From assembly GCA_002197545.1 (NCBI GenBank), contig NFUO01000373.1, forward strand, positions 1 to 64,000: a DNA stretch of 64,000 nt, in the 5' to 3' direction. Shown one piece after another: positions 17,712-26,843 of this stretch; within the stretch, counting starts at the first letter, position 1, and the number at the start of each line of letters is the position of its first letter. The notes beneath the pieces are model-generated. The model saw only the letters and a program-made list of their open reading frames with translations. It was not told where the DNA came from and did no database searches. A program made the position numbers and the translations under genes. Source of the DNA: Acidobacteria subdivision 2 bacterium RH1 MAG20 (lineage in GTDB: Bacteria > Acidobacteriota > Terriglobia > Terriglobales > Acidobacteriaceae).

Positions 17712-18655
17712 CAGTTCTCCGTCGCAGTCGCTTGTCCGACCGCCGCCCCGACAGGCGCAGCATAGCCCCGCTCCCGCATCCACTTGATCAGCAGGTCCGG
17801 CCATACGCTCAACGCCGGATTCCCCACTCCCAAACCCGACCCATGCCGTCCATGCTGAAACAGGTGCATCTCCGCCGGAACTCCGGCCTTCACCAGGGCC
17901 GAATAGAACATCACGCTGTTCATCACCGGAACCGTCCCATCATCCGTAGTAGCAAACAAAAACGACGGCGGCGTGTCCTTCGTCACCTGCAACTCCGCCG
18001 ACAGCGACTGCACCACCGCCGGATCGGGATTCTCTCCCAGCAAATACTGCCGCGACCCAACATGCGCATAGGGGGCCTCCAGTGTAATCACCGGATAGGC
18101 CAGAATCAGAAAATCAGGTCTGCTCCCCTCTTGCTCGATGGGGTCCGCCGAACTGGAATTGCCGGCATCAAAGTGCGTTCCCGCAGTGGCCGTCAGATGC
18201 CCACCCGCCGAAAAACCCCACATCCCCACATGATCCGGCGCCACGCCATACTCCGCCGCATGGGCCCGCACCATCCGTATTGCCCGCTGCGCATCTTCCA
18301 ACTCAATTGGATTGTGATACGTCGGCCCCAGCCGGTATTTCAGCACAAACGCAGCTACACCGCGCTCATTCAACCAATGGGCAACATCGATCCCCTCATA
18401 ACTCATCGCCAGATTCTTATATCCGCCTCCCGGAGCGATCACCACTCCCGTCTTCGTCGCATTCACCCCCGACGGCAGAAAAGCCGTCAGCGTCGGCTTG
18501 TCCGCATCTGCATCCGCCTTAGCCCCGGGAGCGCCCCCTGGCCAAAGCAGCATCGTCTTCCCCACCGTAGCGTTCGGTGTCTGCTGTGCTTGCGCCATCC
18601 CCACACCCAACACCACAGCCAGCAAACTCCCACTAACTCGCAGCAACTTCATCAT
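17711..18655 (-). CDS. Secreted alpha/beta-hydrolase (acetylxylan-esterase/BD-FAE-like)
   Basis: A 314-residue exported serine hydrolase. The signal peptide ends near AQAQQ. The oxyanion-region motif APGGGY, the nucleophile elbow GFSAGG and a late HGRHGSG histidine give a complete catalytic set. The pattern (LLWPGGAPGA at the N-terminus, DAQRAIRMVRAHA before the elbow) is that of BD-FAE-type enzymes and xylan/pectin acetyl esterases in Acidobacteriota and Bacteroidota, so removal of acetyl or similar esters from plant polysaccharide is the best guess. It is translationally coupled to the 93-residue protein downstream. Confidence 0.8.
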   Translation of the reverse strand: MMKLLRVSGSLLAVVLGVGMAQAQQTPNATVGKTMLLWPGGAPGAKADADADKPTLTAFLPSGVNATKTGVVIAPGGGYKNLAMSYEGIDVAHWLNERGVAAFVLKYRLGPTYHNPIELEDAQRAIRMVRAHAAEYGVAPDHVGMWGFSAGGHLTATAGTHFDAGNSSSADPIEQEGSRPDFLILAYPVITLEAPYAHVGSRQYLLGENPDPAVVQSLSAELQVTKDTPPSFLFATTDDGTVPVMNSVMFYSALVKAGVPAEMHLFQHGRHGSGLGVGNPALSVWPDLLIKWMRERGYAAPVGAAVGQATATEN

Positions 18656-18824
18656 CCTCTACATCTCCTGTCGCACCGCGAAGCATCTTACTCCACAGCA
18701 AAAAATTGTATCCCGTGCATCGATCGTCCTGCTTCGTATTTCCAGCTACTTTAACCGTGGAGCAGTATCCCCACGATAAAATCACACATCAGGCAGCGGC
18801 TTTAGCCGGGCCTCACGGAGACCA

Positions 18825-19436
18825 ATGAAGGACCTTGTTCGTAAGCAATTAGCCCAGTCCATCTCCACCATGCAGGCCGTTCTCGCTGATCCGCACATCG
18901 CCGATACCATCGTCACCATCGGCGAGCTTACGGCAAAGGCCATGAAGTCCGGCCACAAGCTCCTCGTCGCCGGCAACGGGGGCTCTGCCGCAGATGCCCA
19001 GCATCTCGTGGCAGAGTTCGTCGTGCGCCTCACCGTCAATCGTCCCGCCCTCCGCGCCATCGCCCTCACCACCGACTCCTCCATCCTCACCGCCACCGGC
19101 AACGACTTCGGCTACGACCATCTCTTCGAGCGCCAGGTCGAAGCCCTCGGCCAGCCCGGCGACATCTTTCTCGGCATCTCCACTTCAGGTAATTCGACTA
19201 ACATCATCAAAGCGCTTCATCAGGCCAAAAAAAACGGCATCACCACTATCGGCTTCACCGGCAACGATGGCGGCAGGATGCGCGACCTCTGCGACCACAA
19301 CGTCATCATCCCATCCGCCGTCACCATGAACATTCAGGAGTCCCACCTCGCCCTCGAGCACATCTTCTGCATGGTCGTCGAGCGCTTCACCTTCGGCCGC
19401 GACTTCGACAGCAAACCCCAAATCCTGAGCGAATAG
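18825..19436 (+). CDS. gmhA: Sedoheptulose 7-phosphate isomerase
   Basis: First enzyme of ADP/GDP-heptose synthesis, converting sedoheptulose 7-phosphate to D-glycero-D-manno-heptose 7-phosphate for lipopolysaccharide core or glycans. A single SIS domain of 203 residues has the phosphate-binding motifs GNGGSAADAQH and ISTSGNSTN. NIQESHLALEHIFC near the end supplies the glutamate and histidine used in catalysis. GGAG stands six bases before the ATG at 18825. The other heptose genes are not nearby. Family identity is clear. Confidence 0.93.
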   Translation: MKDLVRKQLAQSISTMQAVLADPHIADTIVTIGELTAKAMKSGHKLLVAGNGGSAADAQHLVAEFVVRLTVNRPALRAIALTTDSSILTATGNDFGYDHLFERQVEALGQPGDIFLGISTSGNSTNIIKALHQAKKNGITTIGFTGNDGGRMRDLCDHNVIIPSAVTMNIQESHLALEHIFCMVVERFTFGRDFDSKPQILSE

Positions 19437-19527
19437 TTACTTCAGTTCTCGCCTCAGCAAAACGATAGTGGGGTATACTCGGCGTGTTTCAGCGCTTCTT
19501 ATCTTCCATTATTAAGGAGATCAACCG

Positions 19528-19923
19528 ATGCTCAAAGGCTTTCGTGATTTCGTCCTGCGGGGCAATGTTCTGGATCTGGCTGTAGCCGTCATCATTGGCG
19601 CGGCTTTCACCAGCATCGTCGCGTCACTCACCAAAGACATCATCAATCCATTGATCGCCGCGTTCGTCGGCAAACCGGACTTCTCCTACCTTACTGCGCA
19701 CGTCCACGGTGGTGTCGTAACCTACGGCAACTTCATCAATGCCGTCATTGCCTTCCTACTGCTCGCCTTCGTGATTTATTTCTTTCTCGTGCTTCCCACC
19801 AACCGCCTGCTCGCCAGAATCAAGGGGCCCGAAGCCGTCACCACCAAGGCTTGCGGAGAATGCCTCTCCGATATTCCTCTTGCCGCGCATCGCTGCAAGT
19901 TCTGCGGCCAGCCTGCCGCTTAA
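19528..19923 (+). CDS. mscL: Large-conductance mechanosensitive channel with C-terminal zinc ribbon
   Basis: Pentameric emergency valve that opens on hypo-osmotic shock. The 131 residues show the N-terminal amphipathic helix (FRDFVLRGNVLDLAVAVIIGA), the first pore helix and a second helix (INAVIAFLLLAFVIYFFLV). The usual cytoplasmic helix is followed by a CxxC...CxxC tail (CGECLSDIPLAAHRCKFCG), a zinc-ribbon extension that MscL proteins of several phyla carry. A strong AAGGAG precedes the ATG, and TATACT at 19474-19479 could be its -10 box. Confidence 0.95.
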   Translation: MLKGFRDFVLRGNVLDLAVAVIIGAAFTSIVASLTKDIINPLIAAFVGKPDFSYLTAHVHGGVVTYGNFINAVIAFLLLAFVIYFFLVLPTNRLLARIKGPEAVTTKACGECLSDIPLAAHRCKFCGQPAA

Positions 19924-19938
19924 GCCAAGCGCCGCACA

Positions 19939-19978
19939 GACTGAACCCGGCGGCAGTCTCCTTCCGTCGGGTTCAGTC
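19939..19978. terminator. Bidirectional terminator between convergent mscL and fsr
   Basis: GACTGAACCCGGCGG pairs with CCGTCGGGTTCAGTC (15 pairs with one G-T) around a 10-base loop. It ends five bases before the fsr stop codon. The T-run is missing, but the stem is very stable. Confidence 0.65.
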
Positions 19979-19983
19979 TCCCG

Positions 19984-21234
19984 CTAATCCACCACTAGTT
20001 CGGACTCCGGCTGATGCGAGCTCTCCAGGTTCGGCAGTAGCCCTGTCAATAAACCAATCGCCGGCAGATAAGCGCACACCTTATACACAAAGACGATGCT
20101 CGTCACATCGGCCAGCTTACCCAGCACCGCCGCGCCAATCCCGCCCAACCCAAACGCAAACCCAAAGAACAGCCCCGAGATCATTCCTACTCGTCCTGGA
20201 ACCAGGTCCTGCGCATAAACCAGAATCGCCGAGAACGCCGACGCAATCACAAATCCAATCACCACGCTCAGCACCCCGGTCCAGAAGAGGTTGGCGTACG
20301 GCAGCAGCAAAGTAAACGGCAGCACCCCAAGGATCGAGCACCAGATCACCAGCTTGCGGCCCACCCGGTCACCCACCGGCCCCCCAATCAGCGTGCCGGC
20401 CGCCACCGCTCCCAGAAACACAAACAGGTAGATCTGAGAGCTCTGCACCGACACATGAAATCTGTTGATCAGATAAAACGTGTAATAGCTGGTAATGCTC
20501 GCCAGATAAAAATATTTTGAAAAAATAAGCGCCACCAGAACGGCAATCGCAGCGATCACCTTCTTCCGCGGCAACACCACCGCATGCTCTTCATGCGGCG
20601 CTAGTCGGCCTTGCAGACGCTTCTGCCGCTCCTTATACCAGCCGCCCACCCAAATCAGTACAACGATCCCGAGCAACGCCGCCGGAGAAAACCAACTCAC
20701 GCCAATCTGCCCGCGCGGCAGCACAATGAAGGCCGCCAGCAGCGGCCCAATCGCAGATCCCGTATTTCCGCCCACCTGGAAGAATGACTGCGCCATCCCG
20801 TGCTGACCTCCCGAAGCCATACGCGCCACCCGCGAAGACTCAGGGTGAAAGACCGCAGACCCGACGCCGATCAAAGAGGCTGCAATCAGCAGCAGAAAGA
20901 AGTTGTGCGCCACCGCCAGCAGAACCAACCCTGCCAGAGTTACCGTCATCCCAATGGGCAACGAATACGGCATCGGCCTGCGGTCCGTATAGTGCCCAAT
21001 AAAAGGCTGCAGCAGCGAAGCCGTGATCTGATTGGTCAAGGTGATCAATCCAATTTGCCCAAAATCCAGATCAAACGAATCTTTCAGGATCGGATAAATC
21101 GACGGCAGCAGCGACTGCACCATGTCGTTCAGCAGATGGCAGAAGCTCACCGCCGTCAGCACACGGAACAGCGCGCCCTCCGCCACTGGCTTCGGTGACT
21201 CCATCTCTGCACCCGCAATGATCTGTGTAGACAA
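19984..21234 (-). CDS. fsr: MFS transporter, fosmidomycin-resistance (Fsr) type
   Basis: A 416-residue, 12-helix carrier. The early segment FCHLLNDMVQSLLPSIYPILKDSF and the motif GIGSAVFHPESSRVAR-like stretch (here GVGSAVFHPESSRVARMASG) are the hallmarks of the Fsr/YfnC group. GQHGMAQSFFQVGGNTGSAIGP follows. Members export fosmidomycin or related phosphonates in E. coli; the native substrate is unknown. It converges with mscL across a shared terminator and diverges from the GCPII-like gene. Being near the cell-wall gene murA is probably chance. Confidence 0.85.
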   Translation of the reverse strand: MSTQIIAGAEMESPKPVAEGALFRVLTAVSFCHLLNDMVQSLLPSIYPILKDSFDLDFGQIGLITLTNQITASLLQPFIGHYTDRRPMPYSLPIGMTVTLAGLVLLAVAHNFFLLLIAASLIGVGSAVFHPESSRVARMASGGQHGMAQSFFQVGGNTGSAIGPLLAAFIVLPRGQIGVSWFSPAALLGIVVLIWVGGWYKERQKRLQGRLAPHEEHAVVLPRKKVIAAIAVLVALIFSKYFYLASITSYYTFYLINRFHVSVQSSQIYLFVFLGAVAAGTLIGGPVGDRVGRKLVIWCSILGVLPFTLLLPYANLFWTGVLSVVIGFVIASAFSAILVYAQDLVPGRVGMISGLFFGFAFGLGGIGAAVLGKLADVTSIVFVYKVCAYLPAIGLLTGLLPNLESSHQPESELVVD

Positions 21235-21352
21235 GTCTCCGCCTTAATTTGCTTGATCCATCTATGGTAGTGTCATTACCCTTATTCACACAGCATCATA
21301 AAAATAACTAATTCCTCCATTGCGCTTCATCGATCCAAACGTTCCATCGTTC

Positions 21353-21382
21353 ATTCCGAGATTCCGAATTCCGAATTCCGAG
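21353..21382 (+). repeat. Short tandem repeat ATTCCGA(G) x4
   Basis: Four consecutive units (ATTCCGAG, ATTCCGA, ATTCCGA, ATTCCGAG) end eight bases before the TTG start of the next gene, and the last unit supplies its GAGGA ribosome-binding site. Slippage here would change spacing upstream but not the reading frame. Confidence 0.7.
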
Positions 21383-21390
21383 GACCCCAG

Positions 21391-23526
21391 TTGATCTCAC
21401 TCCGCGCCCTGACCTGCTTCCCCCTCCTCGCGGCCCTCGCCGCTTCAGCACAGTTGCCCGCTCCGCAACAGGTCTTCGGCTACCGCAACTTCGCTCAGGA
21501 AGCTAAATGGGACGCTGCCTTCATGGCCATCCCCGACGCTAAACTTGCCGGCGAGCACCTCAAAATCCTCACCGCCGAGCCCCACTGGGCCAGCTCTCCC
21601 GAGGACTATAAGACCGCCCTCTACGTCGCCGCCAAATTCAAAGCCGCCGGTCTCGAAACCAGCATCGTCCCCTACAAGGTCCTCCTCAACAAGCCTGTAA
21701 GCATCCTGGTCGAAGCCTTTGACGCCAACGGCAAAAAGCTCATGTCCGGCCCCGCACCCGAGCACGTCGATCCCAAAAAATACGGTGGCGATCCCTTCCA
21801 GAACAACCCCCGCATCCTTCCCGCCTTCAACGGCTCCTCTCCTTCCGGCGACATCACCGCCCCCGTCGTCTACGCCAACTACGGCACCCTCGCTGACTTC
21901 AAAAAACTCGCCAGCCTCGGCGTCAGCGTCAAGGACAAGATCGTCATCGTCCGCTACGGACAAAACTTCCGCGGCGTCAAGGTCTACATCGCTCAGCAAT
22001 ACGGAGCCAAGGGTGTCATCATCTACTCCGACCCCGCCGACGACGGCTACTTCCGTGGCGACATCTACCCCAAAGGCCCCTATCGCCCCGCCTCCGCCGT
22101 CCAGCGCGGCTCCGTCCAGTTCCTTCCCATCTACCCCGGCGACCCCGAGACTCCCGGCATAGCCTCCACGCCCGATCTCCCCGACTCTCAACGCACCAAA
22201 ACCACGGCTGACAATCCCTCCATTCCCTCCAACCCGCTCTCCTACAAGGACACCGCCCCCATCCTCAAGGCTCTCGACGGCCCGGAATCACCCCGCGACT
22301 GGCAAGGCTCACTACCCTTCACCTACCATCTCGGTGGCACCGGCAAAGTCACCGTCCACATGCACCTTCAGCAGGACTACGCCCGCCGCACCATCTGGGA
22401 CGTCATCGGCACAATCGACGGCACCGACTCCGCTCAGAAAGATGATTGGGTCGTCGCCGGCAATCACCGTGACGCCTGGGTCTACGGAGCCGTCGATCCC
22501 AGCAGCGGCACCGCAGCCATGCTCGAAACCGTTCACGGCATCGGTGACCTCATCAAGCAAGGCTGGAAGCCCAAACGTACCATCGTCTTCGCCAGTTGGG
22601 ACGCCGAAGAAGAAGGGCTCATCGGCTCAACCGAGTGGGCTGAACAACACGCCGCCGAACTCAGCCACGCCGCAGCCTACTTCAACACCGACGTCGGCGT
22701 CTCCGGCCCCAACTTCAATGCTGCCGCCGTCCCCTCCCTCAAACAGTTCGTCCGTGAAGTAACCACCCAGGTCCCCAGCCCCAAAGGCGGCACCGTCTAC
22801 GACCAGTGGAAGCAGGCACAGGAAGCCACCGCCGAGGTTAAGCATCACAACCACAAACCTGCCGCCGAAACCGACGTGTCTATTGACAACCTCGGCTCCG
22901 GCTCCGACTACACACCGTTCATCCAGCACCTCGGTGTCCCCTCCACCGACATCGGCTCCGACGGCCCCTACGGCGTCTACCACTCCACCTTCGACGACTA
23001 CAACTGGTTCATCAAATTCGCCGATCCCACCTTCGTCTACGAGCAGCAGATGGCCCGCGTCTTCGGCCTTGAAGTCCTCCACATGGCCGATGCCGATGTC
23101 CTTCCCTACGACTATCAGCTCTACAGCAAATCAATCCTCCGCTATATCGAAACTGCCCAGCGCCACGCCACCAAAGCCAACCTGAAGCTCGACTTCACCG
23201 CCGCCCTCGCCGCTGCCCAACGCTTCTCCGCGGCCGGCATCGCCGTCCACACAATCCAGACCAACCCGCCCGCCAACGCCGCTGCACTCAACCACGCCCT
23301 GCGCGCCACCGAAGAAGCCTTCCTGAATCCGGCAGGCCTCCCTCACCGTCCCTGGTACAAACATGTCATCTACGCTCCGGGCGAGTACACCGGTTACGAA
23401 GCCGTAGTTATCCCCGGAGTAACCGAAGCCATCGAAATTAACGACGCTACCCGCGCCCAGGCCCAGCTCACCGCCCTCACCGAAGCTCTCAACCGCGCCG
23501 TCGAGATTCTCGACTCCGCAAAATAG
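21391..23526 (+). CDS. Secreted M28 peptidase, glutamate carboxypeptidase II-like
   Basis: A 711-residue zinc exopeptidase with the architecture of GCPII/NAALADase: signal peptide (LTCFPLLAALAASAQL), PA domain around residues 110-260, M28 core and a transferrin-receptor-like dimerisation domain at the C-terminus. Zinc ligands and catalytic residues are visible in NHRDAWVYGAVDPSSG, DAEEEGLIGS and NTDVGVSG, with the last histidine in VYHSTFDDY. TTG start with GAGGA eight bases ahead. It probably trims acidic or other C-terminal residues from peptides outside the cytoplasm. It is transcribed alone, divergently from fsr. Confidence 0.88.
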   Translation: MISLRALTCFPLLAALAASAQLPAPQQVFGYRNFAQEAKWDAAFMAIPDAKLAGEHLKILTAEPHWASSPEDYKTALYVAAKFKAAGLETSIVPYKVLLNKPVSILVEAFDANGKKLMSGPAPEHVDPKKYGGDPFQNNPRILPAFNGSSPSGDITAPVVYANYGTLADFKKLASLGVSVKDKIVIVRYGQNFRGVKVYIAQQYGAKGVIIYSDPADDGYFRGDIYPKGPYRPASAVQRGSVQFLPIYPGDPETPGIASTPDLPDSQRTKTTADNPSIPSNPLSYKDTAPILKALDGPESPRDWQGSLPFTYHLGGTGKVTVHMHLQQDYARRTIWDVIGTIDGTDSAQKDDWVVAGNHRDAWVYGAVDPSSGTAAMLETVHGIGDLIKQGWKPKRTIVFASWDAEEEGLIGSTEWAEQHAAELSHAAAYFNTDVGVSGPNFNAAAVPSLKQFVREVTTQVPSPKGGTVYDQWKQAQEATAEVKHHNHKPAAETDVSIDNLGSGSDYTPFIQHLGVPSTDIGSDGPYGVYHSTFDDYNWFIKFADPTFVYEQQMARVFGLEVLHMADADVLPYDYQLYSKSILRYIETAQRHATKANLKLDFTAALAAAQRFSAAGIAVHTIQTNPPANAAALNHALRATEEAFLNPAGLPHRPWYKHVIYAPGEYTGYEAVVIPGVTEAIEINDATRAQAQLTALTEALNRAVEILDSAK

Positions 23527-23545
23527 TTGGGTTTTAGGAAGAATT

Positions 23546-24661
23546 TCAATGCGAACTCTTTACCTCGTTGACCATATCGAGGATGATATGAGCTGTTTTT
23601 TCGGGTTGATCGAGCTGCACATTATGGCTCGTATTGAACATAGGAATCAGCTTGCCCTTCGATGAAAGTTTGGTGAGATTCTTATGGAGATCATGTTTTG
23701 TGAGCCATTCCGCATGCACAGTTTTCTGAGGCCGCGTTGCATCCGGGCGCTCTGCTACGGACACAACTGTAAGCGGAAGAGAACCTAGATACCTTTGCGA
23801 TGCTCTTAGTTCCGACTCGTCAACTGATTCGTCGATAGGAGATGGAGAGCGCTGACCGGGAAGCGGACCGAAAAAACGAAGTGTATTCGCTATATAGATC
23901 TTACCGGGTGATCGAAGACATAAATCCACAGACAGCAATGTCTTCCAGAAGTCTGGATTCTCAATCATCTGATCTTGAACTTTATTCAACTCGGTGGAAT
24001 ATTCCGGATCCCTCCATTGACACTCTGAAAGCAGCCTTGTTCGATCAAGAAGGTTAAGTGCAAGTTCATGGCAATGTTGTAGAGTCTCAAATCCTTTGAT
24101 GACCTCTTGCGCTGCTGCCGTAGTGTTGGGAAGTTGCGCATAGCGTCTTTGGTCGTCCATGGTACCTGGATCAAGCAGGACAACGCCTGTAAGTTCATCT
24201 TTGTAATGCTCGGCATAAAGAACGGCATTCATGCCTCCCATAGAATGACCAACAAGTATGAAAGGCTTAGGCAGGTCGAGGGCCTGGACAAGAGCATGTA
24301 GATCGCTCACCATCGCCGACAGGTCTCGGGGGAAAGGCCCCGTATCACTGAAACGCTCACCGGCACGGTCATATGAGCAGACACGCGTATGCTTCGCGAT
24401 CAGGGGCTGCACATAACGCCATACAAGCGAATCGCTTGCATATCCTCCTTCAAGGAGGACCACGGGTAGACCTGAACCACTACAGTACACGTTCAGTCTA
24501 CGGTGACCATCAATAATAACCATCTGTTGGGGGGCAAGATATGGCTTTTCATTGAAGGGGCGATCCGCCGCTTGAGCCGTTGAGTCGATCGACAATAAGG
24601 CGGCCATGCTAAACGCTATGACGAGGAGCGATAACCGATTATAAGAATGTGACCCTAACAT
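23546..24661 (-). CDS. Exported alpha/beta-hydrolase
   Basis: A lipase/esterase-like hydrolase of about 371 residues. The ATG at 24661, four bases after the stop of the PLP gene, is preferred over an in-frame start at 24724 that would overlap it. A signal segment (LLVIAFSMAALLSIDSTAQA) precedes VVLLEGGYASDS (oxyanion), SYDRAGERFSDTG, the elbow GHSMGG and a final histidine (NTSHNVQLDQP). The substrate is unknown. Its codon use is clearly more AT-tolerant than that of the four genes upstream in the same run, suggesting later insertion at the end of the operon. Confidence 0.75.
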   Translation of the reverse strand: MLGSHSYNRLSLLVIAFSMAALLSIDSTAQAADRPFNEKPYLAPQQMVIIDGHRRLNVYCSGSGLPVVLLEGGYASDSLVWRYVQPLIAKHTRVCSYDRAGERFSDTGPFPRDLSAMVSDLHALVQALDLPKPFILVGHSMGGMNAVLYAEHYKDELTGVVLLDPGTMDDQRRYAQLPNTTAAAQEVIKGFETLQHCHELALNLLDRTRLLSECQWRDPEYSTELNKVQDQMIENPDFWKTLLSVDLCLRSPGKIYIANTLRFFGPLPGQRSPSPIDESVDESELRASQRYLGSLPLTVVSVAERPDATRPQKTVHAEWLTKHDLHKNLTKLSSKGKLIPMFNTSHNVQLDQPEKTAHIILDMVNEVKSSH

Positions 24662-24665
24662 GTAT

Positions 24666-25823
24666 TTACCCCAATTTATCCAAAGCCTGCCCCAAATCTC
24701 CCACAATATCCTCCACATCCTCAATCCCCACCGAGATCCGCATCAACCCATCGGTAATTCCCAGCCGTGCCCGTCCCTCCGCGCCAACCGCCGCATGAGT
24801 CATGCTCGCCGGATGGCAGATCAGCGTCTCCACTCCCCCCAGGCTCTCCGCCAGAAAGCCCAGCCGAAGCGCCTTCGCAAACGTATTCGCCCGCTCGAGC
24901 GAACCCAGTTCAACCGAGATCATCGACCCAAACCCGCTCTGCTGCCGCTTCGCCAGTTCATGCTGCGGATGCTCCGCAAGCCCCGGATAGAAGACCTGCT
25001 GCACCGCCTTGTGTCCCTTCAAAAAGTCGGCCACCACGCGGCCATTCGCATCATGCTGCTTCATCCGCACCGCCAGCGTCTTCACGCCACGCAACAGCAG
25101 ATAGCTCTCAAACGGAGACAGAATTCCACCCGTACACTTCTGCACAAACCTGAACCGCTCCGCCTGTTCCGGCTTGGTGCAGATCAGCACACCGCCCAGT
25201 CCGTCTGAGTGCCCATTCAAAAACTTGGTCGTCGAATGCATCACGATGTCCGCGCCCAGCGCGATCGGTTGCTGCAGATAAGGCGACAGAAAAGTGTTAT
25301 CGACGCTCAACTCCACCCCGCGCGCATGACAGATATTCGCCACGGCATGAATATCCGTAATCGCCATCATCGGGTTCGTCGGTGTCTCGATATGCACCAG
25401 CTTGGTAGCCGGAGTAATCGCCGCCGCCACATTCTCCGTCACGCTGCTATCGACATAGGTAAAGGTGAGCCCATAGTTCGCCAGCACCTTATCGAAGACC
25501 CGCGCCGTGCCGCCATAAACATTGTCCGAGCACACCACATGGTCGCCCGCCTTCATCATCGTGCACAGAGCCGTAATCGCAGCCATGCCGCTGGCAAAGG
25601 CATGCGCGCTCATGCCCCCTTCAAGCGAGCACAAGCTCTCCTCCAGCGCATCCCGCGTCGGATTCGTCAGCCGGGCATACTCATGCCCCTTGTTCTTGCC
25701 GATCTCTTCCTGCTGATACGTCGAAGTCAGATAGATCGGCACATTCACCGCACCCGTCAACTCATCCGGCGCCTGCCCATCATGGATCGCCCGCGTAGCA
25801 AATCCTCGCTTCTTTGTCGCCAT
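24666..25823 (-). CDS. Trans-sulfuration PLP enzyme (cystathionine gamma-lyase/synthase type)
   Basis: A 385-residue member of the Cys/Met metabolism PLP family. PLP-contacting motifs are present: YARLTNPTRDALEESL, ASGMAAI, DNVYGGT, and the lysine in HSTTKFLNGHSD. Sequence alone does not settle whether it makes cystathionine (MetB) or cleaves it (MetC/MccB). The cysteine-synthase-family gene directly upstream (25926) suggests a CBS-CGL pair of the MccA/MccB kind, turning methionine-derived homocysteine into cysteine. The ATG has AGGAG nine bases upstream, just outside the repeat at 25845. Confidence 0.85.
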   Translation of the reverse strand: MATKKRGFATRAIHDGQAPDELTGAVNVPIYLTSTYQQEEIGKNKGHEYARLTNPTRDALEESLCSLEGGMSAHAFASGMAAITALCTMMKAGDHVVCSDNVYGGTARVFDKVLANYGLTFTYVDSSVTENVAAAITPATKLVHIETPTNPMMAITDIHAVANICHARGVELSVDNTFLSPYLQQPIALGADIVMHSTTKFLNGHSDGLGGVLICTKPEQAERFRFVQKCTGGILSPFESYLLLRGVKTLAVRMKQHDANGRVVADFLKGHKAVQQVFYPGLAEHPQHELAKRQQSGFGSMISVELGSLERANTFAKALRLGFLAESLGGVETLICHPASMTHAAVGAEGRARLGITDGLMRISVGIEDVEDIVGDLGQALDKLG

Positions 25824-25844
25824 CTCTTCACTCTCCTAAATTTT

Positions 25845-25910
25845 GTTATCCTGAGCGAAGATGTTCACAGTCTCATCGTGAACATCGCAGTCGAAGGACC
25901 TGCGTTCGTT
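25845..25910 (+). repeat. TCATYCTGAGCG-type dispersed repeat, copy 2 (full, with hairpin)
   Basis: Opens GTTATCCTGAGCGAAG and closes GTCGAAGGACCTGCG, matching the ends of the copy in murI (32779). The middle differs: GATGTTCAC (25860-25868) and GTGAACATC (25878-25886) form a perfect 9-bp stem. It fills the gap between the two PLP genes. Confidence 0.65.
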
Positions 25911-25925
25911 CAGCGCTGCAAACTC

Positions 25926-26843
25926 TCACCCCAAAATCCCCTTCGACAAATATCTCTCCGCCGAATCCGGAATCACTGTCACCACGCGCTTCCCCGCACC
26001 CAGTTCCCGAGCAATCTCCACGGCCGCATACAACATCGCTCCAGCGCTCGACCCCGCGAAGACACCCTCTTCCGCAGCCAGCCGCTTCACCATCGCAAAT
26101 GCATCCTCATCCATCACCTTGATAATCCGGTCGCATACACCCCGATCAAACGTAACCGGCACAAACGAAACCCCAATCCCCTCGACCTTATGCGGGCCCG
26201 GCAAGCCACCCTGCAACACACTCCCCTGCGTCTCCACCGCGACATTCATCACGGACGGTCGCCGCGCCTTCAAGAACCGCGCCACGCCAGTAAACGTCCC
26301 CGCCGATCCCACCCCCGCAACCCACGCATCGATGCACCCTTCCATCTGCTCCCAGATCTCCACCGCAGTCGTCTGTTCATGAAAATCCGGGTTTGCCGGA
26401 TTCTCAAACTGCAACGCCGCAAACGCGCCTTCAGTTTCCCACTCAAACTCCAGCGCCTGCCGAATCGCGCCGGCTATTCCCTCGGCTTCAGGAGTCCGCA
26501 CCACCGTAGCTCCCAGCCCCCGCATCAAAATACACTTCTCTTCCGCAAACCCATCCGGCACATACAGCATCACCTTGTAGCCGCGATTCACGCCGATCAG
26601 CGCCAGCCCCACACCCGTATTCCCCGCCGTCGCCTCAACGATCGTCGAACCAGCCCGCAGCACACCGCGCCGTTCCGCATCGAGAACGATCCCCAGCGCC
26701 GCCCGGTCCTTGATACTCCCACCCGGATTCAGAAACTCCAGCTTCGCCCATATCTCCGCGCCGCCAGCCGGACTCAACCGTCCCAGCCGCACCATCGGAG
26801 TCTGGCCTACCAGTTCAGTAATCGTCTCCGCGATCCGCATCAT
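25926..26843 (-). CDS. Cysteine synthase / cystathionine beta-synthase family enzyme
   Basis: A 305-residue fold-type II PLP enzyme. The PLP lysine is in PGGSIKDRAA, the phosphate loop is GSAGTFTG and the substrate loop is ATAGNTGVG, where many CysK proteins have TSGNTG. It acts on O-acetylserine or serine with sulfide or homocysteine. Pairing with the downstream trans-sulfuration enzyme argues for a MccA-like cystathionine synthase, but a plain cysteine synthase is possible. It overlaps the stop of the upstream VWFA gene by four bases, so the two are one operon. There is no C-terminal CBS regulatory domain. Confidence 0.87.
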   Translation of the reverse strand: MMRIAETITELVGQTPMVRLGRLSPAGGAEIWAKLEFLNPGGSIKDRAALGIVLDAERRGVLRAGSTIVEATAGNTGVGLALIGVNRGYKVMLYVPDGFAEEKCILMRGLGATVVRTPEAEGIAGAIRQALEFEWETEGAFAALQFENPANPDFHEQTTAVEIWEQMEGCIDAWVAGVGSAGTFTGVARFLKARRPSVMNVAVETQGSVLQGGLPGPHKVEGIGVSFVPVTFDRGVCDRIIKVMDEDAFAMVKRLAAEEGVFAGSSAGAMLYAAVEIARELGAGKRVVTVIPDSAERYLSKGILG

